Source of the DNA: Hyperoodon ampullatus | Lineage: Eukaryota > Chordata > Mammalia > Artiodactyla > Ziphiidae | Length of the DNA stretch: 64,000 nt | Assembly (NCBI GenBank): GCA_949752795.1 | Contig: OX457075.1 | Coordinates: 5,570,001 to 5,634,000, forward strand | Direction of reading: 5' to 3' | In this document: piece after piece, positions 47,296 to 59,049 of the stretch | Layout of the letters: the number at the start of each line of letters is the position of its first letter | How positions within the stretch are numbered: position 1 is the stretch's first letter | Program-made: the position numbers and the translations under genes | The notes under the pieces: model-generated | Told to the model about the DNA's origin: nothing | The model's database searches: none | The model's input: only the letters and a program-made list of their open reading frames with translations

Positions 47296-49520
47296 GCATG
47301 GGATAATCGGATGAAGGCTTCATATTCTATTGCAGATAATGACCAAAGCTAATTTGATAATTTTCTATTTTGCTGGAAACCCTATCACCATACAGGATCT
47401 GTGAACTGGATGGAAAGGAGAAGGTATCACTGCTATCAGAAATCTTTACCTACCTTCCTTCAGGTCACCCAACACCAGGCAGTGATGAGTTAGACCCAAC
47501 AAGACATGCACCAACTCTCAGCATGAGGCATTTAGTGTATCTTCAGATGTGGTGCTAAGGAAGTGGAATGGCCGTGAATGGACCCTTCGTGAAAGAGTAT
47601 GAGTTGTTGCCTTTGGATTTAAGGCTCTTGGGTGGAACACAGTAGCTGTTGAGGACGATGACTGCCTGGTCACCATTCCACATGGTCAATGGCCAATAAT
47701 GTCAACTAACATAGGCCCATTTTATATTGACAGCTCTTTTTTCTTCCTTTTTACTGCAGCCTGAAGAGCAGGCACAGGAAGAATCAATCTTAGATTGTTA
47801 AATGGGATTCCTTTCATTCAGTAACTGATAGATCCAGAAGACCATGTTGCCACCACAATGCCTGATGACATCTGGAGCCCACTCTTTATTCATTCAGGTC
47901 AACTTATTTCCCTGTTAGACACAAAATCACTGAGTGAGATCCACTGGAATCAAGATGAATTTTTGCTCTCTTGGTTTACCTGATGGGGAGTCCTGTGGTT
48001 CAGTCCATTACCAGGGGCTCCGAGGAACTGTGAACCACTGCTGGTTGTGGCCAGCTCCTGGCATCATACCTTCACAGTATGACTCAGAGAGCTTTCTGCT
48101 CCCATATAGCTTCTTAACTTGATTTGCCTAAAATTCTTTGCTTTGGTGACACTGGAGGTCCCACCTTCATTGCCAAGAGGAATAAAAAAAAAAAAAAAAG
48201 AAGAGATGTGTGGAGAAGGCAGGAGGTGGCACTTTTGTGCCCATATTGTGTGTCAGGGGTCTCGCTTCACCCAGATCTTTAAAAATCAGTGGACTGAGCT
48301 ACAAATAATGCCCAGACATGGTCAACAATGACATACAATTCAGGTCATTATTCTAGACCCCTTATTTGCCCATGATTTTCTTATGCTTTCGCTCCTGGCA
48401 TGCGGCCCTTAGTCACACCCCCCGGCTTTGCTCTCTGATTCTGGCAACTCCATTGATCAACTATTGGAATTCTCCTTTGATGAACTGAATTTTGGAATCT
48501 CACTCTTTTCCAGTCTCTCCGTTGGTTCTGCTTTGCTTAGTGATATGAGATGGAGAACTCTTCACTCCAGCCCTTAAATCCCACAAGCTGGGTCCTGGGG
48601 TTATTTCACCTCAAGCTCAAGGTTACCACACCCCATCTCATAAAGCATCACTGGGGGAAATGACACAGGCAGGGTTTTCACCACTCTATTGCCAGGTGTT
48701 TTCTCACCTTTCACTTAACCAGTGAAATAACTGACTCTGACTTCAGCCCAATGATTGCTCCCTGTCTCTCTTAAAATCTTTGGGGGACATCTAATGTTGC
48801 CCCATCATCAGTTTTTCCTTATCAGGGGGATCGGGAAAGTGGGGAAGAGTCCAAACTCTATGACCACTGCTTCTACCTTACCAGACCCTGGCATGGCCAG
48901 TACCGTATGTGAGAATTAGGGTTGTGCTTCTTAATTAGCAAGGAAAATGGGCCACCAGCTTCTTAGAGCAGGTTCTACATTTTCAACTCTGCAACAGCAC
49001 CTTTCTTGGAGTCCAAATGCCCAGGCTTCAAAGTACTACACCCATTTATCACTAAGGAGGGAGTGTATTGCCAGGAAGGCAGGATGGTGGTGCCCTCCAG
49101 CAAGTGGCCTGGACGTAGTCTCAGTACAGCCCAGGCAGTTAACTTCCCTTGACCCCTGCCACTCCCTCAACCGCATCCCTGACTCCTAGCCTCTACCCAT
49201 GAGGCCGGCAATTCTGTCAGGTTGAAGTAAGACAGGAATAATAAGGATGGGTGGGAGGTATGTATTCCAATAATATTTAAGAGGTAGAATTGATCAGGTC
49301 TTGATGACTGCCTGGGTGCTTTGGGTAAGGAACCTGGTTTTCTAGGATGACCAGGAGCTTAACCTAGACTACAGAAGAAGGAGCATTTGGGGAAGAAGAG
49401 AATTCGTTTGTTTTGTCATCCATTTATTCTTTTAACAAATATCCTGTAGTTTGGTGTTATTATTTTAATGTATTAAATAATATTAATTTACTGTTTAACT
49501 TGTTCGTTCTTTTGAAGTTG
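47296..49520. other. Unassigned noncoding DNA, possibly decayed retroelement interior
   Basis: No motif could be fixed. The text between about 47.4 and 48.9 kb is unlike neighbouring L2/MIR and might be old endogenous retroelement internal sequence, but I found no readable protease, RT or integrase motif. An A-run lies at 48185-48199. Confidence 0.35.
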
Positions 49521-49524
49521 TTAT

Positions 49525-52140
49525 TAACATCTATTAATTGTCCACCATATGCCAGACACTAATTGAGATGTTGAGTATCGAGCAGGAAACAAACCAGACT
49601 AAACCTCTGCCATCATGTAGTTTATATCCTAGTGGAGGGGGGAAGAAGATAAAAGGGAAAAATAAGTAAAATGTAGATTGTGTGTTATGGCAAGAGCTAG
49701 GAAGAAAAAGAAGTCAGGGGAGGGAAGAAAATGAAATACTGGGTGGGGTGGAGGGGAGACCTCTTGGAGAAGTGACATGTGAACTCACATCTGCAGAAGA
49801 TGAGAGGATGCTCTGGGCAGGAAGGGGTTCTAGGAGGAGGAAGAGGCAAATGCAGTGGCCTTCACATGTAGGTGAGCTTGGCCTGTAGAGGAAGATGAAG
49901 GCAGACAGGGTAGCTGGCGGGAAATGAGCAGCAGAGCAGTAGGAAGTGACACTGGGGCAGTGGTGGGCAAACCTGACAGGAACTTGTGCGCTTCTGCAAG
50001 AATTTTAGTTTGATCCGTGAGGGGTTGGCAGACTTTTGGAGGGTTTTGTGCCAAGTACTAGAATCTACTTGATAAAGATTGTAAGATGATAATGATGATA
50101 AGACTCGTACTGATTTCAGAGATGTTAAACTGTGAAGAAAAAATAAACACGTACCTTAGCATTAATGAAATGGTTATATTTTAGAAGGATCACACTAGAT
50201 ATTATGTTGGTAACAGACCTAGAGGGGGAGGAGTATAAGCAAGAGACCCTTTTGGAGGCCACTGCAAATATCTAGGGGACAAAAGAGGGTGGCTTGGATG
50301 GTGGGGATGCAAAGGCGCAGTTAGGAAGGTAACAAGTGGTCAGGTTTTGACATACTTTCAGAGTCAAACAGACATCACTAGCTGATGGCATGGTTATAGG
50401 ATACGAGAGAAAAAAAGAGTAGAGAGTGACTCCAAGATTTTTGGTCTAAGTGCCCCAAAATATGGAGTTACCATTTACTGAGATCAGGAGTTGGAGGAAT
50501 CTTAAGAGGGTATTTTGGTTTTGGACAGGTTGAGATGCCTTTCAGACGTTCAAGAAGAGATGCTGAGTAAACAGTAGGATATTCATTGTTGTTTTCGGGG
50601 GAAAGTCCTGGATTAGAGACGAAAGTCTGGAGTCCTCACGGATGAAAAACATTTAAAGCCAGAAGAGTGAATGGCATTACTAAGGAAGTGAGAAGGGATA
50701 TAGAAAGAGAAGGGCTTTAAAATCTGATCCTGGAGTCCTCCAACATGAAGAGGGAGGAAGATGAAGAGGAACCAGGAAGGGATGTGAGAAGGAGTAGCCT
50801 GTGAGTTAAGAGGAAAGCCAGAAGAATTTGGCATCTCGGAAGCTGAGGGAAGAAAGCGTAGCAAGGATAAAAGGGTTAAAAAATTGTGCCAAAGGAGGCT
50901 GCTGGGTCAAGTAAGATGGATGTATGTTTATGATTAGATTTAGTGTCTAGGTTGGTCATTGGTGATCTTGACGAAAACAGTTCCGTTTTAGAGGGTTAGA
51001 AGGAACACTTGATTGTCCTAAGATCAAAAGATAAGGGGAGGAGATGACTGAGCAAAGGTGAGTCTACATAACTCTTGGGACGTTTTCTCAAAGAGAATCA
51101 GAGACATGGGGGCAATAACTGGAGGGAGAAGTGAAATAAAAAGTTTTTTTTTTTCTTTCTTAAGATGGAGAAAGAGTACTATGTTTATAAGAAAATGGGA
51201 ATGACCCCAGAAGAGACGGAACATTGGATGATGCAGTAGAGAGGGGGTTATTTCTGGTCATGCATCTTTGCGTGGATGAGAAGGGGTGAGATCAGGTCCA
51301 CTCGTGGGAAGTCAGGCTTAGTAAGGAACAGGCACAGTTCACCCTCATTAATGGGAAAGAGGGCTCAGTACAGAGGCACAGACAGAGGTAGTAAGTAGCA
51401 GCATGGTGGGAGATGACGGAAACTCTCTCTGATTGCTTCTATGCCTTCAGTGAAATGGGAAGCAGTCATCAGTTGGGCAGGAGGACGGTGGAGGAGGTTT
51501 GGAGGTTTGAGGAAAGAGAAGGAATGAAATAGTCATCTTGGAGAGACGGAGAATAAAAAGTAGTATGACTGTAGCAAGAAGGGTCACATTGAGATTTGTG
51601 CACATAAATTTAAAGTGAGATCTGTCAGCATGATCCAGGGTTTTTTTTCTAGCCAGGTTCATCTGCTTGGTGCAGGTGCTGAATAAAGGAGAGTCCAGCT
51701 GAACAAAAGATGGGGCTTGATGCAAAGTGATTACAATGATGCGACAAAGGAAAGGGTCAAGGCAGTTGAGGGTTAGTGAAAGGAGTGATTATTCTAAGCT
51801 GGGTTAGGAGAGATGTGACGGTAGGTATGTAAAGAGAGACTACAGATATGCTAAGACCAATGGCTTGCAGGGAGTAAGCACATAGGAAGTTGTGAACTGA
51901 AATTGTGTTGCTTGGCATTGAAATGGTGGAGGTGAAGTTACTGATGATGCTGAAGTCTAAGATGTATTGAATTTGAGTTGCTTACAAGAAACACAGATTG
52001 AAGTCACCAGAACTGGTTAGCAAAATGGATCAGGAAGGTCAGGGCTGAAGAAATGGGGCTGGTATTCGGTACAGGTGGTGGTTGAAATCATGGAGGTGAG
52101 CGGTCAGAATTGTCCAGGAGACCAGAGAGGGAGAAGGTAC
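49525..52140 (-). mobile_element. Long L2 LINE relic, antisense, with EN and RT traces
   Basis: Purine-rich on the plus strand, so the coding sense is minus. The 3' end lies near 49525 ('attaattgtccaccatatgccagacac'). Minus-strand frames keep protein traces: 'GDFN' of the endonuclease domain encoded at 51997-52008, 'SSCPTDD' near 51.5 kb, 'FISLLPPVIAP' (from the RT entry block) near 51.1 kb, and a decayed RT palm at 50613-50864 ending 'SSGFKC'. The catalytic box is no longer readable. About 2.6 kb of a roughly 3.3 kb family remains. The CR1/L2 clade fits best; L3 or CR1 is not excluded. Confidence 0.75.
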
Positions 52141-52875
52141 TGACTTCTCTTGCTTGTTGGTCTGGAAAAGAGATCAGGCTTTTCTATCATCAGCAAGAAG
52201 CAGAAGCAAGACTGTCAAATTCCTTTAGAGATGCAGCCATTTGTCGATGTGTATTTATTTATCCATGAAGTCACATATGTGGAGACAAGGTCCCCTCGGG
52301 CAGGGGTCCTGCGTACCTTAAGGGAATTATGGGTTTGGGAAGTGGGGTGAATTTGTAGTCTTGAGACCCTAAGCTTTTATTTTCAAACTTCAGTCTTTGC
52401 AGAGTTTTGCCAGAAACACTCAGTGGCTTTTCACCTTTCCAGAAATTACACATTTTATCAGCAAAATCACTCATTAAAATTGCCCATCCAGAAAGAGGAA
52501 AACCCCTGAGAAGCCTCAAACATGACTTTGTGCTCCCTGGCAATAGAAAGCAAAACTGTCTTCGGGCAAAGGGGTCCAGTGAGAGTCCTGCAATTAGACA
52601 AGGCTTGAAGCACCAGAGATTTTTAGAATATTCTGTCACAAGAGAACTCAATTTTTTATTAATCTCCTTTAGGAAAAAGCTAATTATTTTTGATTGTCTT
52701 GACTGAATTGCCAGCAGTGTGGTTTCTCAGGCCTATTGCTTCCATGTATATATAAAAGCATTGAACTTTCAAGTGAGTTCATTCTCTGCCTCAACACCAG
52801 ACAGTCTTGTGTTTCTTAATTTTAAGTGAAGTCACTAATAACGACAGTTTTCTCACTGTTTTACTCTTGCAATGC
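52141..52875. other. Unassigned noncoding DNA
   Basis: No recognised repeat or gene. Opposed frames of 126 (-) and 99 (+) codons near 52.3-52.7 kb show no domains. Confidence 0.5.
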
Positions 52876-52953
52876 TTGAAGGGAAGTGTGGCAACATCGG
52901 TGGGAATGGCTGAGTTGAAGGGAAGTGTGGCAACATAGGTGGGAATGGCTGAG
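52876..52953. repeat. 39-bp tandem duplication
   Basis: Two copies of a 39-bp unit beginning 'ttgaagggaagtgtgg' lie head to tail (52876-52914 and 52915-52953) and differ at one position. The near-identity implies a recent event. Confidence 0.95.
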
Positions 52954-53115
52954 TCCAGTTATAGAGACGAAACCCACACCCTACAGCTTTGTCCCCAGTG
53001 ACTCCCCCAAATGTCCACGTGGCTGAGAGTCACAGGGGATCTCTTTAAAATTTCCTGGGCTCCATTCCTAGAGAATATGGTTTAGCAAATCTGAAGTAGG
53101 TCCTGTGAATTTCTT

Positions 53116-53319
53116 TTTTTTTTTTTTGCGGTACGCGGGCCTCTCACTGTTGGGGCCTCTCCCGTTGCGGAGCACAGGCTCCGGACGTGCAGGCTTAGCG
53201 GCCATGGCTCACGGGCCCAGCCGCTCCACAGCATGTGGGATCCTCCCAGACCGGGGCACGAACCCATGTCCCCTGCATTGGCAGGCGGACTCTCAACCAC
53301 TGCGCCACCAGGGAAGCTC
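53116..53319 (-). mobile_element. CHR-type SINE, short form, minus strand
   Basis: A T-run then 'gcggtacgcgggcctctcactg' through 'ccaccagggaagc'. A perfect 17-bp target-site duplication 'ggtcctgtgaatttctt' lies at 53099-53115 and 53320-53336, which marks a recent insertion. Confidence 0.97.
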
Positions 53320-53494
53320 GGTCCTGTGAATTTCTTGCAAGCACACAGTTGATGCCAAGTGTGCTGCTCTGAGGACCACATTTGAGAACCACTACCTATA
53401 CCATACTAAGGAAGAACAGAACTTTCATCTTCTTGTCTGCAGGGCTCAACTCTCAACAGAACCCTGAAGTTAGACCCTAAATACTAGTATACAT

Positions 53495-53859
53495 GTGTGT
53501 TCATTCACTCAGGCCACCATAACAAAGTAGCCCAGATTGGGTGGATTTAACAACAGAAATTTATTGTCTCACAGTTCTGGAGACTGGAACTCTGAGCTCA
53601 AGGTGTGGGCAGGATTGGTTTCTTTTGAGGCCTCTTGCCTTGTAGATGAACGTCTTCTCCCTGTGTCTTCACATAGTCTTTCCTCTGTGTCTCTTCTTAT
53701 AAAGACACCACTCATATTGGATTAGAGCCCATGCTAATGACCTCATTCTAACTTAACTACTTCTTTAAAAACCTGTCTCCAAATACAGTCACCTTCTGGG
53801 GTGCTAGGAGTTAAGACTTCAACATATGAATCTGGTGGGACACAATTCAGCCCATAACA
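53495..53859 (-). mobile_element. MLT1A-type (MaLR) solo LTR, minus strand
   Basis: Opens near 'tgtgttcattcactcaggccaccataacaaag', includes 'caacagaaatttattgtctcacagttctggag', 'tcttctccctgtgtcttcacat', 'catattggattagagcccatgctaatgacctcatt' and 'caaatacagtcacc', and closes 'gggacacaattcagcccataaca'. This is the reverse complement of an MLT1A-like LTR with TG..CA ends. No internal region lies alongside. Confidence 0.88.
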
Positions 53860-54138
53860 CCACCCTTCTGTGGTCTTAGCTCCATGAAAACCGAGCCTCT
53901 CTCACAAATGCTGCTGGGAAAGGGCAGACCCCCTGGTGGTCTCTGCAGATTCTGTGGGGCCACATGGAAAGCTATGAAGGGTGAAGGCAGCAGCAGATGG
54001 GACCCAGGGCTGTCTGGATAGTGAGATTGACAGGCTCAGCTTCATACCAAAAATTCCAGTGGTCGCATTGAGTTCTGGGGCTCCCAACCCAGCTTTCCTT
54101 CCTCTCAGCCTACACGTTGTCAGCTTCCTTCACTCAAT
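53860..54138. other. Unassigned noncoding DNA
   Basis: No repeat or gene recognised between a MaLR LTR and an L2 fragment. Confidence 0.5.
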
Positions 54139-54139
54139 T

Positions 54140-54330
54140 CATGTTTCCCAAGGGCCTATCACACGCCAGGCAATATTCCAGGAGCTGAGGATGCAGAGGT
54201 GAACAAAGACACCCCTGCCCTCCTGGAGCTTACAGTCTAGTGGGGAGACAGACCATTAACAAGTCCGTCAGTAGATATGAGGTCAGGCAGGGGTACATAT
54301 AGGATAAAGCAAGAGGATTGGGAGTAATGG
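54140..54330 (-). repeat. L2 3' region, antisense
   Basis: 'cccaagggcctatcacacgccaggcaatattccaggagctgaggatgcagaggtgaacaaagacacc' followed by 'ccctcctggagcttacagtctagtggggagacag' is the reverse complement of the L2 3' region. Confidence 0.8.
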
Positions 54331-54769
54331 AGGCTGTGAAATGAACCTCCTATGCCACCCCTTCAGTTTCACGAATCTGATGCCCTCTCTCACTTCTTCA
54401 AGCAAAACATGTTCTAAGGGGGAAAAAAATCTATATATGGAAAAAACGTGAGCAGCCCAGTTCTCAAAAAAAACATACAATAAAAATATAAAAGGTACTT
54501 TGGAACTAAGCCCCTCATTTTCTACCTCAGAATCTTCAAAGCCTTTATTTTAGACCAGGAGTTAAAATCATCTGGGAGGGGTCCTCTTTGAGAATCCAGT
54601 GAAATTTATGAATGTGTTAGATTCCAGAAAAATGTACATGAGCTTATGTGGCAATTTTATGGATAGTTTTATGGGTTTTGAAGATTTTCTGAAATCTTCC
54701 ATGGGCTCAGATTAGGAACCTCTCTTTATGGTAATATGCCGGATAGCTAGAGCTGCAATTTTTGAACAT
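54331..54769. other. Unassigned noncoding DNA
   Basis: No repeat or gene recognised. Confidence 0.5.
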
Positions 54770-54950
54770 TTGCTTGATAAGCTGTATGCTAAAGCCATTC
54801 AATGCATTGTTTCATTTAACCCTCCCGAGAGAACCGTATATAACGATCATTATCCTGCAAGCTTATTAAGGATAAGGAAGCTAAGGCTCTAATAGGAAAA
54901 GCAAGGCAGTAGAGTAATCAGTGACGGAGCCAAGGTGTGATTCAAGGAGC
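54770..54950 (-). repeat. MIR SINE relic, antisense
   Basis: 'catttaaccctcccgagagaaccgtat', 'gaaaagcaaggcagtagagtaatcagtgacggagccaaggtgtgattcaagg' and the 'ataaggaagctaaggctc' block are the reverse complement of MIR. Confidence 0.7.
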
Positions 54951-54984
54951 CAAGAATCACAGTCATAGTCACACCTGGCCCCTG

Positions 54985-55145
54985 CCTTTCCTTCTTTAAC
55001 TTTTTATTTTGAAATACTTATAGATTTACAGAAGAGTAATGAAGATAATACAGAGACGTCTCATAAAATCTTCACCCAGCTTCCCCTAATGTTAACATGT
55101 CATATAACCATGCTAGATTCATCCAAGCGACAAAAAATGACACCG
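54985..55145. repeat. Ancient L1M-like fragment
   Basis: 'taactttttattttgaaatacttatagatttacagaagagtaatgaagataatacagagacg' and 'tcttcacccagcttcccctaatgttaacatgtcatataaccatgctag' match a common mammal-wide repeat that I associate with old L1 3' ends. The family name is uncertain. Confidence 0.55.
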
Positions 55146-55171
55146 GTCAGCTTAATCAAGAAGACAAGGAG

Positions 55172-55343
55172 GGAATTCTCTGGTGGTCCAGTGGTTAGGA
55201 CTTCACGCGTCCACTGCAGGGGGGCACAGGTTCAATCCCTGGGTGGGGAAATAAGATCCCGCATGCCATGCAGCACGGCCAAAAATAAATAAATAAATAA
55301 AATATATAAAATAAAAATAAAGTGTACAATTGGCTTAAGAAAA
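55172..55343 (+). mobile_element. Short tRNA-derived SINE with extended A-rich tail
   Basis: Head 'ggaattctctggtggtccagtgg', B box 'ggttcaatccc' (55229-55239), body 'gatcccgcatgccatgcagcacggcc', then (AAAT)n. A perfect 14-bp target-site duplication 'aagaagacaaggag' lies at 55158-55171 and 55344-55357. The duplication includes about 25 bases ('gtgtacaattggcttaag') after the (AAAT)n run, suggesting a tiny transduced 3' flank. Confidence 0.93.
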
Positions 55344-55491
55344 AAGAAGACAAGGAGAACTGCCAGGTAAACAGACACAGAATGACAGGCAAAATAAATC
55401 GAATCGTCAATTGAATTGTCTGTGAAGTTTCACCGAATGACATCAGGGTGTTTGGGCTTCACCATGATGATTATATAATATCAAGAAAAGT

Positions 55492-55613
55492 TTAATGAGA
55501 TTCAGTATTCTCTTTCAGAATTAGTAAAAGTCCCGGGAACTCTCCTTTTGATAGTACTATCTGGGAGCCCAGGATACAGGAGACTTAGGAGTATCTGAGG
55601 GAGAGACACAGAA
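55492..55613. repeat. 122-bp direct duplicate, copy 1
   Basis: The segment from 'ttaatgagattcag' to 'gagagacacagaa' recurs at 58928-59049 in the same orientation with a single C/T difference. Neither copy has a poly(A), inverted termini or an obvious family. Flanking sequences differ, so only this block was copied. Confidence 0.95.
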
Positions 55614-55629
55614 TGTTAGAGAAACTGTA

Positions 55630-55870
55630 AAGTGGTCGAGTATGGGGGCTCTGGAACAAGGCTCTCTGGATTTGAGTTTATTAACTCTGTAAACTTTGGC
55701 ACGTTATTTATCATCTCAGTGACTCCATTTTCTCATCTATAAAATAAAAAGTACAGTGGTCCTACTTCGAAGTCTTATTGAAATTAACTTAGTTAATATA
55801 TATTGAGGGCACTTACAACAGTGTCCAGAATGTAGTGGATCCTCAATAAATTTTAGTTATGATAATAATA
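55630..55870 (+). repeat. Nearly full-length MIR
   Basis: 'ggggctctggaacaaggctctctggatttgag', 'actttggcacgttatttatcatctcagtgactccattttctcatctataaaat', 'ttattgaaattaacttagttaatat' and 'tgtccagaatgtagtggatcctcaataaattttagttat' cover the MIR head to tail. An (ATA)n microsatellite grows from its 3' end. Confidence 0.88.
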
Positions 55871-58800
55871 ATAATATAATAGATGTACATAATATATATT
55901 ACATAGAAAAAATAATGTAGTAGCTTATCATGAGCACTCTCAAAGTCCAGCCTAAGTTTCTTTACCATTTCTTTATATCTCTGATATATCTCTTCTGATA
56001 AGTCCATTGGGATAAACCTTGGATGGGTGCCCAAGGTGTCCATTGGTCCCTTATTCATTGATCTACTCCCTCCCTTTCTTTTCTTTCATCTTCTCTTCCA
56101 TCACCTCAGCTTTATTCTGCCACAACCCCCAACTCTAGGGCCCTCGTATTAGCGTACATTTTTCACCATGGAGCATCTACAAGATAAACAGAAGTTTCTT
56201 TTATTGATTTTCTCTTGGAAAAACTTTAAAATGTTATTAAACTAAAAGAAACTGCTTGCCCCCAATAAGGATGTAACACGCTGGAGGGCATGAAGGGTGA
56301 CCTTTATGCTCCATTCCCTACTATAATCTTTTGAGCTTTACAGCCATGGAGACCCACTCTGTCCCCCCCCACCCCAGTTATTACACAGAGGCGAGTGGAA
56401 GGAGTTATTACATCAGAGCACCTTAAACGTCAGGCAGGATCTAGCCACGTGGGAAGAGCAGCAAAGACAACGCTCTATCATCTTCACCATGTTCTCCTTC
56501 TGAACTCAGAATCTGGGGTTTGCAAGCTTGGATTCTAAGACTCCAAGGCTCAGGTGGGTGCGAAAGACTCTCTCCTCTGTGCTGTAGGAGGAGGAGAACC
56601 CATGTCCCTCAAAGAAGGAGCGCCATTTTCTCCCCAATCCTGGGAGTTGTCAGCTCTATCCATCTTCTTGCCCAATTGATTGCTTCCTCACTGAGGAAAG
56701 AATGTAATCCCTCCCTGGTTCTGCTTCTGGTAAGGACCATGAAGGCTCTGAGATTTCACCTTACTTGCCAGCAAACAAGTTAGCCTGCTACCTTTTCATA
56801 GATGTTGGAAGGAGACACAAGATTCCTGGGTCAGAGACAGAGGACGTTATTACTCAGGGCACAGCAGACAGCATGAGCTTCAAGTTCACACTGGTTCCTC
56901 TTGTCCCCAAGCCCCATGGGGGTGATGTAGTGATGGGCCCGGGTGGAGGCTGCCCATGCAATGGGCTTATCTCAGCTGGGGAATCCCAAGCTTAGTAAAC
57001 CCCCAATCTTATAAGGAGGCTTCTAGCAAACATGCCCCATGTTTGCCTAGAGGAGACATTATCTTCTTTATCCTGATCAGGAAACAAATATCCCCTCTTA
57101 CTTGGAAGGAGACACTTTTTATCTTCAAAGGCTGTTTGCTATGCCACCATCCTTTTAAGATAGTCTGGAAATAAGCTGTTGAAGCCTTATCGCAAGTTGT
57201 GCTGACATGTAAGACACTCAGAGAGAATTGTCATCCAACATTTTTTCAAGGTACTTCTGGACAACCAGATGATGATTGCAGACTTGGGGCTGTGCTAGTC
57301 TCCTCCATCAAGGACAAGCTCTCCAGAAGGTTGTAGCTGGATGTGTCTGAGCATAATGACAGAAATACATGTGTTAGGAAGTTCTTACTTCTTAGGTCTA
57401 ACATTGAGAACCATTGGCTTCTTACTGAGTATCTAAAACCTCCTGAACTTGGGGAAGTGTATATAACAGTCTGAGTTCATCTGTTCCATATCTGTTAATT
57501 CACACATCAAAATCAAAGAGGCATACTGACTCTAAGGCTTGGCTATAATGCAATCCAGAGAGGTCCTTGACATGATCTCTGAAATCTTTGCTTTCTGGCA
57601 GAATGACTCATCTAGAACAATTACTCAATCTTTTTAAAATTATTGCCCTCACAAGGAGTTTTTTGAGATTCTTTTCCCTAACTGCCTCTCCTCTATGAAA
57701 TGTTGATACCACAGATACGGTCTATCTCTTTATTTGTGGCCCACAAACAATTGTAATATCAAAGTTTTCTTGTGTACCCAAGAACCAATTTTCACCTCCT
57801 TTGGGATGATATCACCCACATTGAGAATGCATGGTCTAGAAGATTCTTGTACTAATTGGGAAAGATATTAGTCTGGATCCTCTGAGAAGCAGATGCCAAG
57901 ACAGGTTAAACATGCAAGGATTTTAGTAGGAGAAATAGTTGTACGAAAGTGTCTGGAGGGAGGGAAACACATAAGGTAGTTTGCTAAGCTCAAGCCACAG
58001 AGGCCCCATTGGATGTGGTAGCTGCATGTGGACCAAAGGTTATTCACAGAGAACTGGTGTTTGTAAATAACTGATACTTGCTGTCCAGCACTGCTGATTT
58101 CCCCTCTCCCTCTGTTCACATGTGGCACCACCAGCCTTATAGAGAGGGGACTGAAATCCCTTCTGATGGAATGGGCTTGAGGCAGACACATGGAACAGAA
58201 CCCAGAGCTTCTCGAGGTTGGCTGCTTCTTACACGTGCCCCCAGGACCTTTGTTAGACTGCACTTGAACTTCTGAATTTTTCCACAGTGCCATCTGCTAG
58301 AAGTGTTTTGTTAATGCACTAGAAGTAGAAGATGGGGCCTCCCCTGACAGAGGAGATTCCATGAATATGTCTAGAAGTTCACTCTTATCATGAAAGGAGA
58401 AACTTGTAAATTTGCTCTTGTATAATTTCTTCTGTTTTTCCCCTCAATCCAGGGACCCTATGTTGTTTGTTTCCCTTACTGTGGGATGTAGTTCTCCTCC
58501 ACCTGAGTCAATTGAACTAACAGGGTGAATCCTTTTACACCTCTCAAAATGCATATGGTTATTAGGAGAACTGGGGCTTATGGAATTTCCACCAGCACTT
58601 GCTTAATTCGCATGGCATTTATCTCACCTCATGCATCTTTCCTCTTTTCAATGTCCTATGTAAAAATATTTCTAACCTCATCAAAAACTTGGAGTCCTTT
58701 TTCTGCCAGGTGGTCAATAATTTAGTACCTGCTTCTTCAGCAGTTTCTAATCTGCCAAAAAAAATTTAAAAAGCTCTAGAGCAAGCAGCCACTTAAGTTT

Positions 58801-58927
58801 CATGACTTTTATACCATGGGCCACCTCTAAACTCTCCCTAATCCCCTGAATTTCCTAACCTTGGAGACATTTTATTCCTTTAACTGTTTCTTGTTATGTT
58901 GATTTTTTTCCTTGTTTTTTTTTCTCG
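55871..58927. other. Unassigned noncoding DNA
   Basis: No gene recognised. 57868-58340 ('tattagtctggatcctctgagaagcagatgcc...') reads like a dispersed LTR-type repeat whose family I cannot name. A C-run 'ccccccccacccc' lies near 56364. A 141-codon minus frame at 57868-58293 lies in that repeat-like stretch and has no known domain. Confidence 0.4.
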
Positions 58928-59049
58928 TTAATGAGATTCAGTATTCTCTTTCAGAATTAGTAAAAGTCCCTGGAACTCTCCTTTTGATAGTACTATCTGG
59001 GAGCCCAGGATACAGGAGACTTAGGAGTATCTGAGGGAGAGACACAGAA
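58928..59049. repeat. 122-bp direct duplicate, copy 2
   Basis: 121 of 122 bases equal to 55492-55613. It is preceded by a T-rich run ending 'tttttttctcg' and followed by 'ctaaaccctag'. The T-run gives a possible break site for a templated insertion. Confidence 0.95.

Noticed and set aside
38506..53859. The two MaLR LTRs as a single provirus
   Set aside because: Both are minus strand but 15 kb apart, diverged from each other, and no retroviral interior lies between them.
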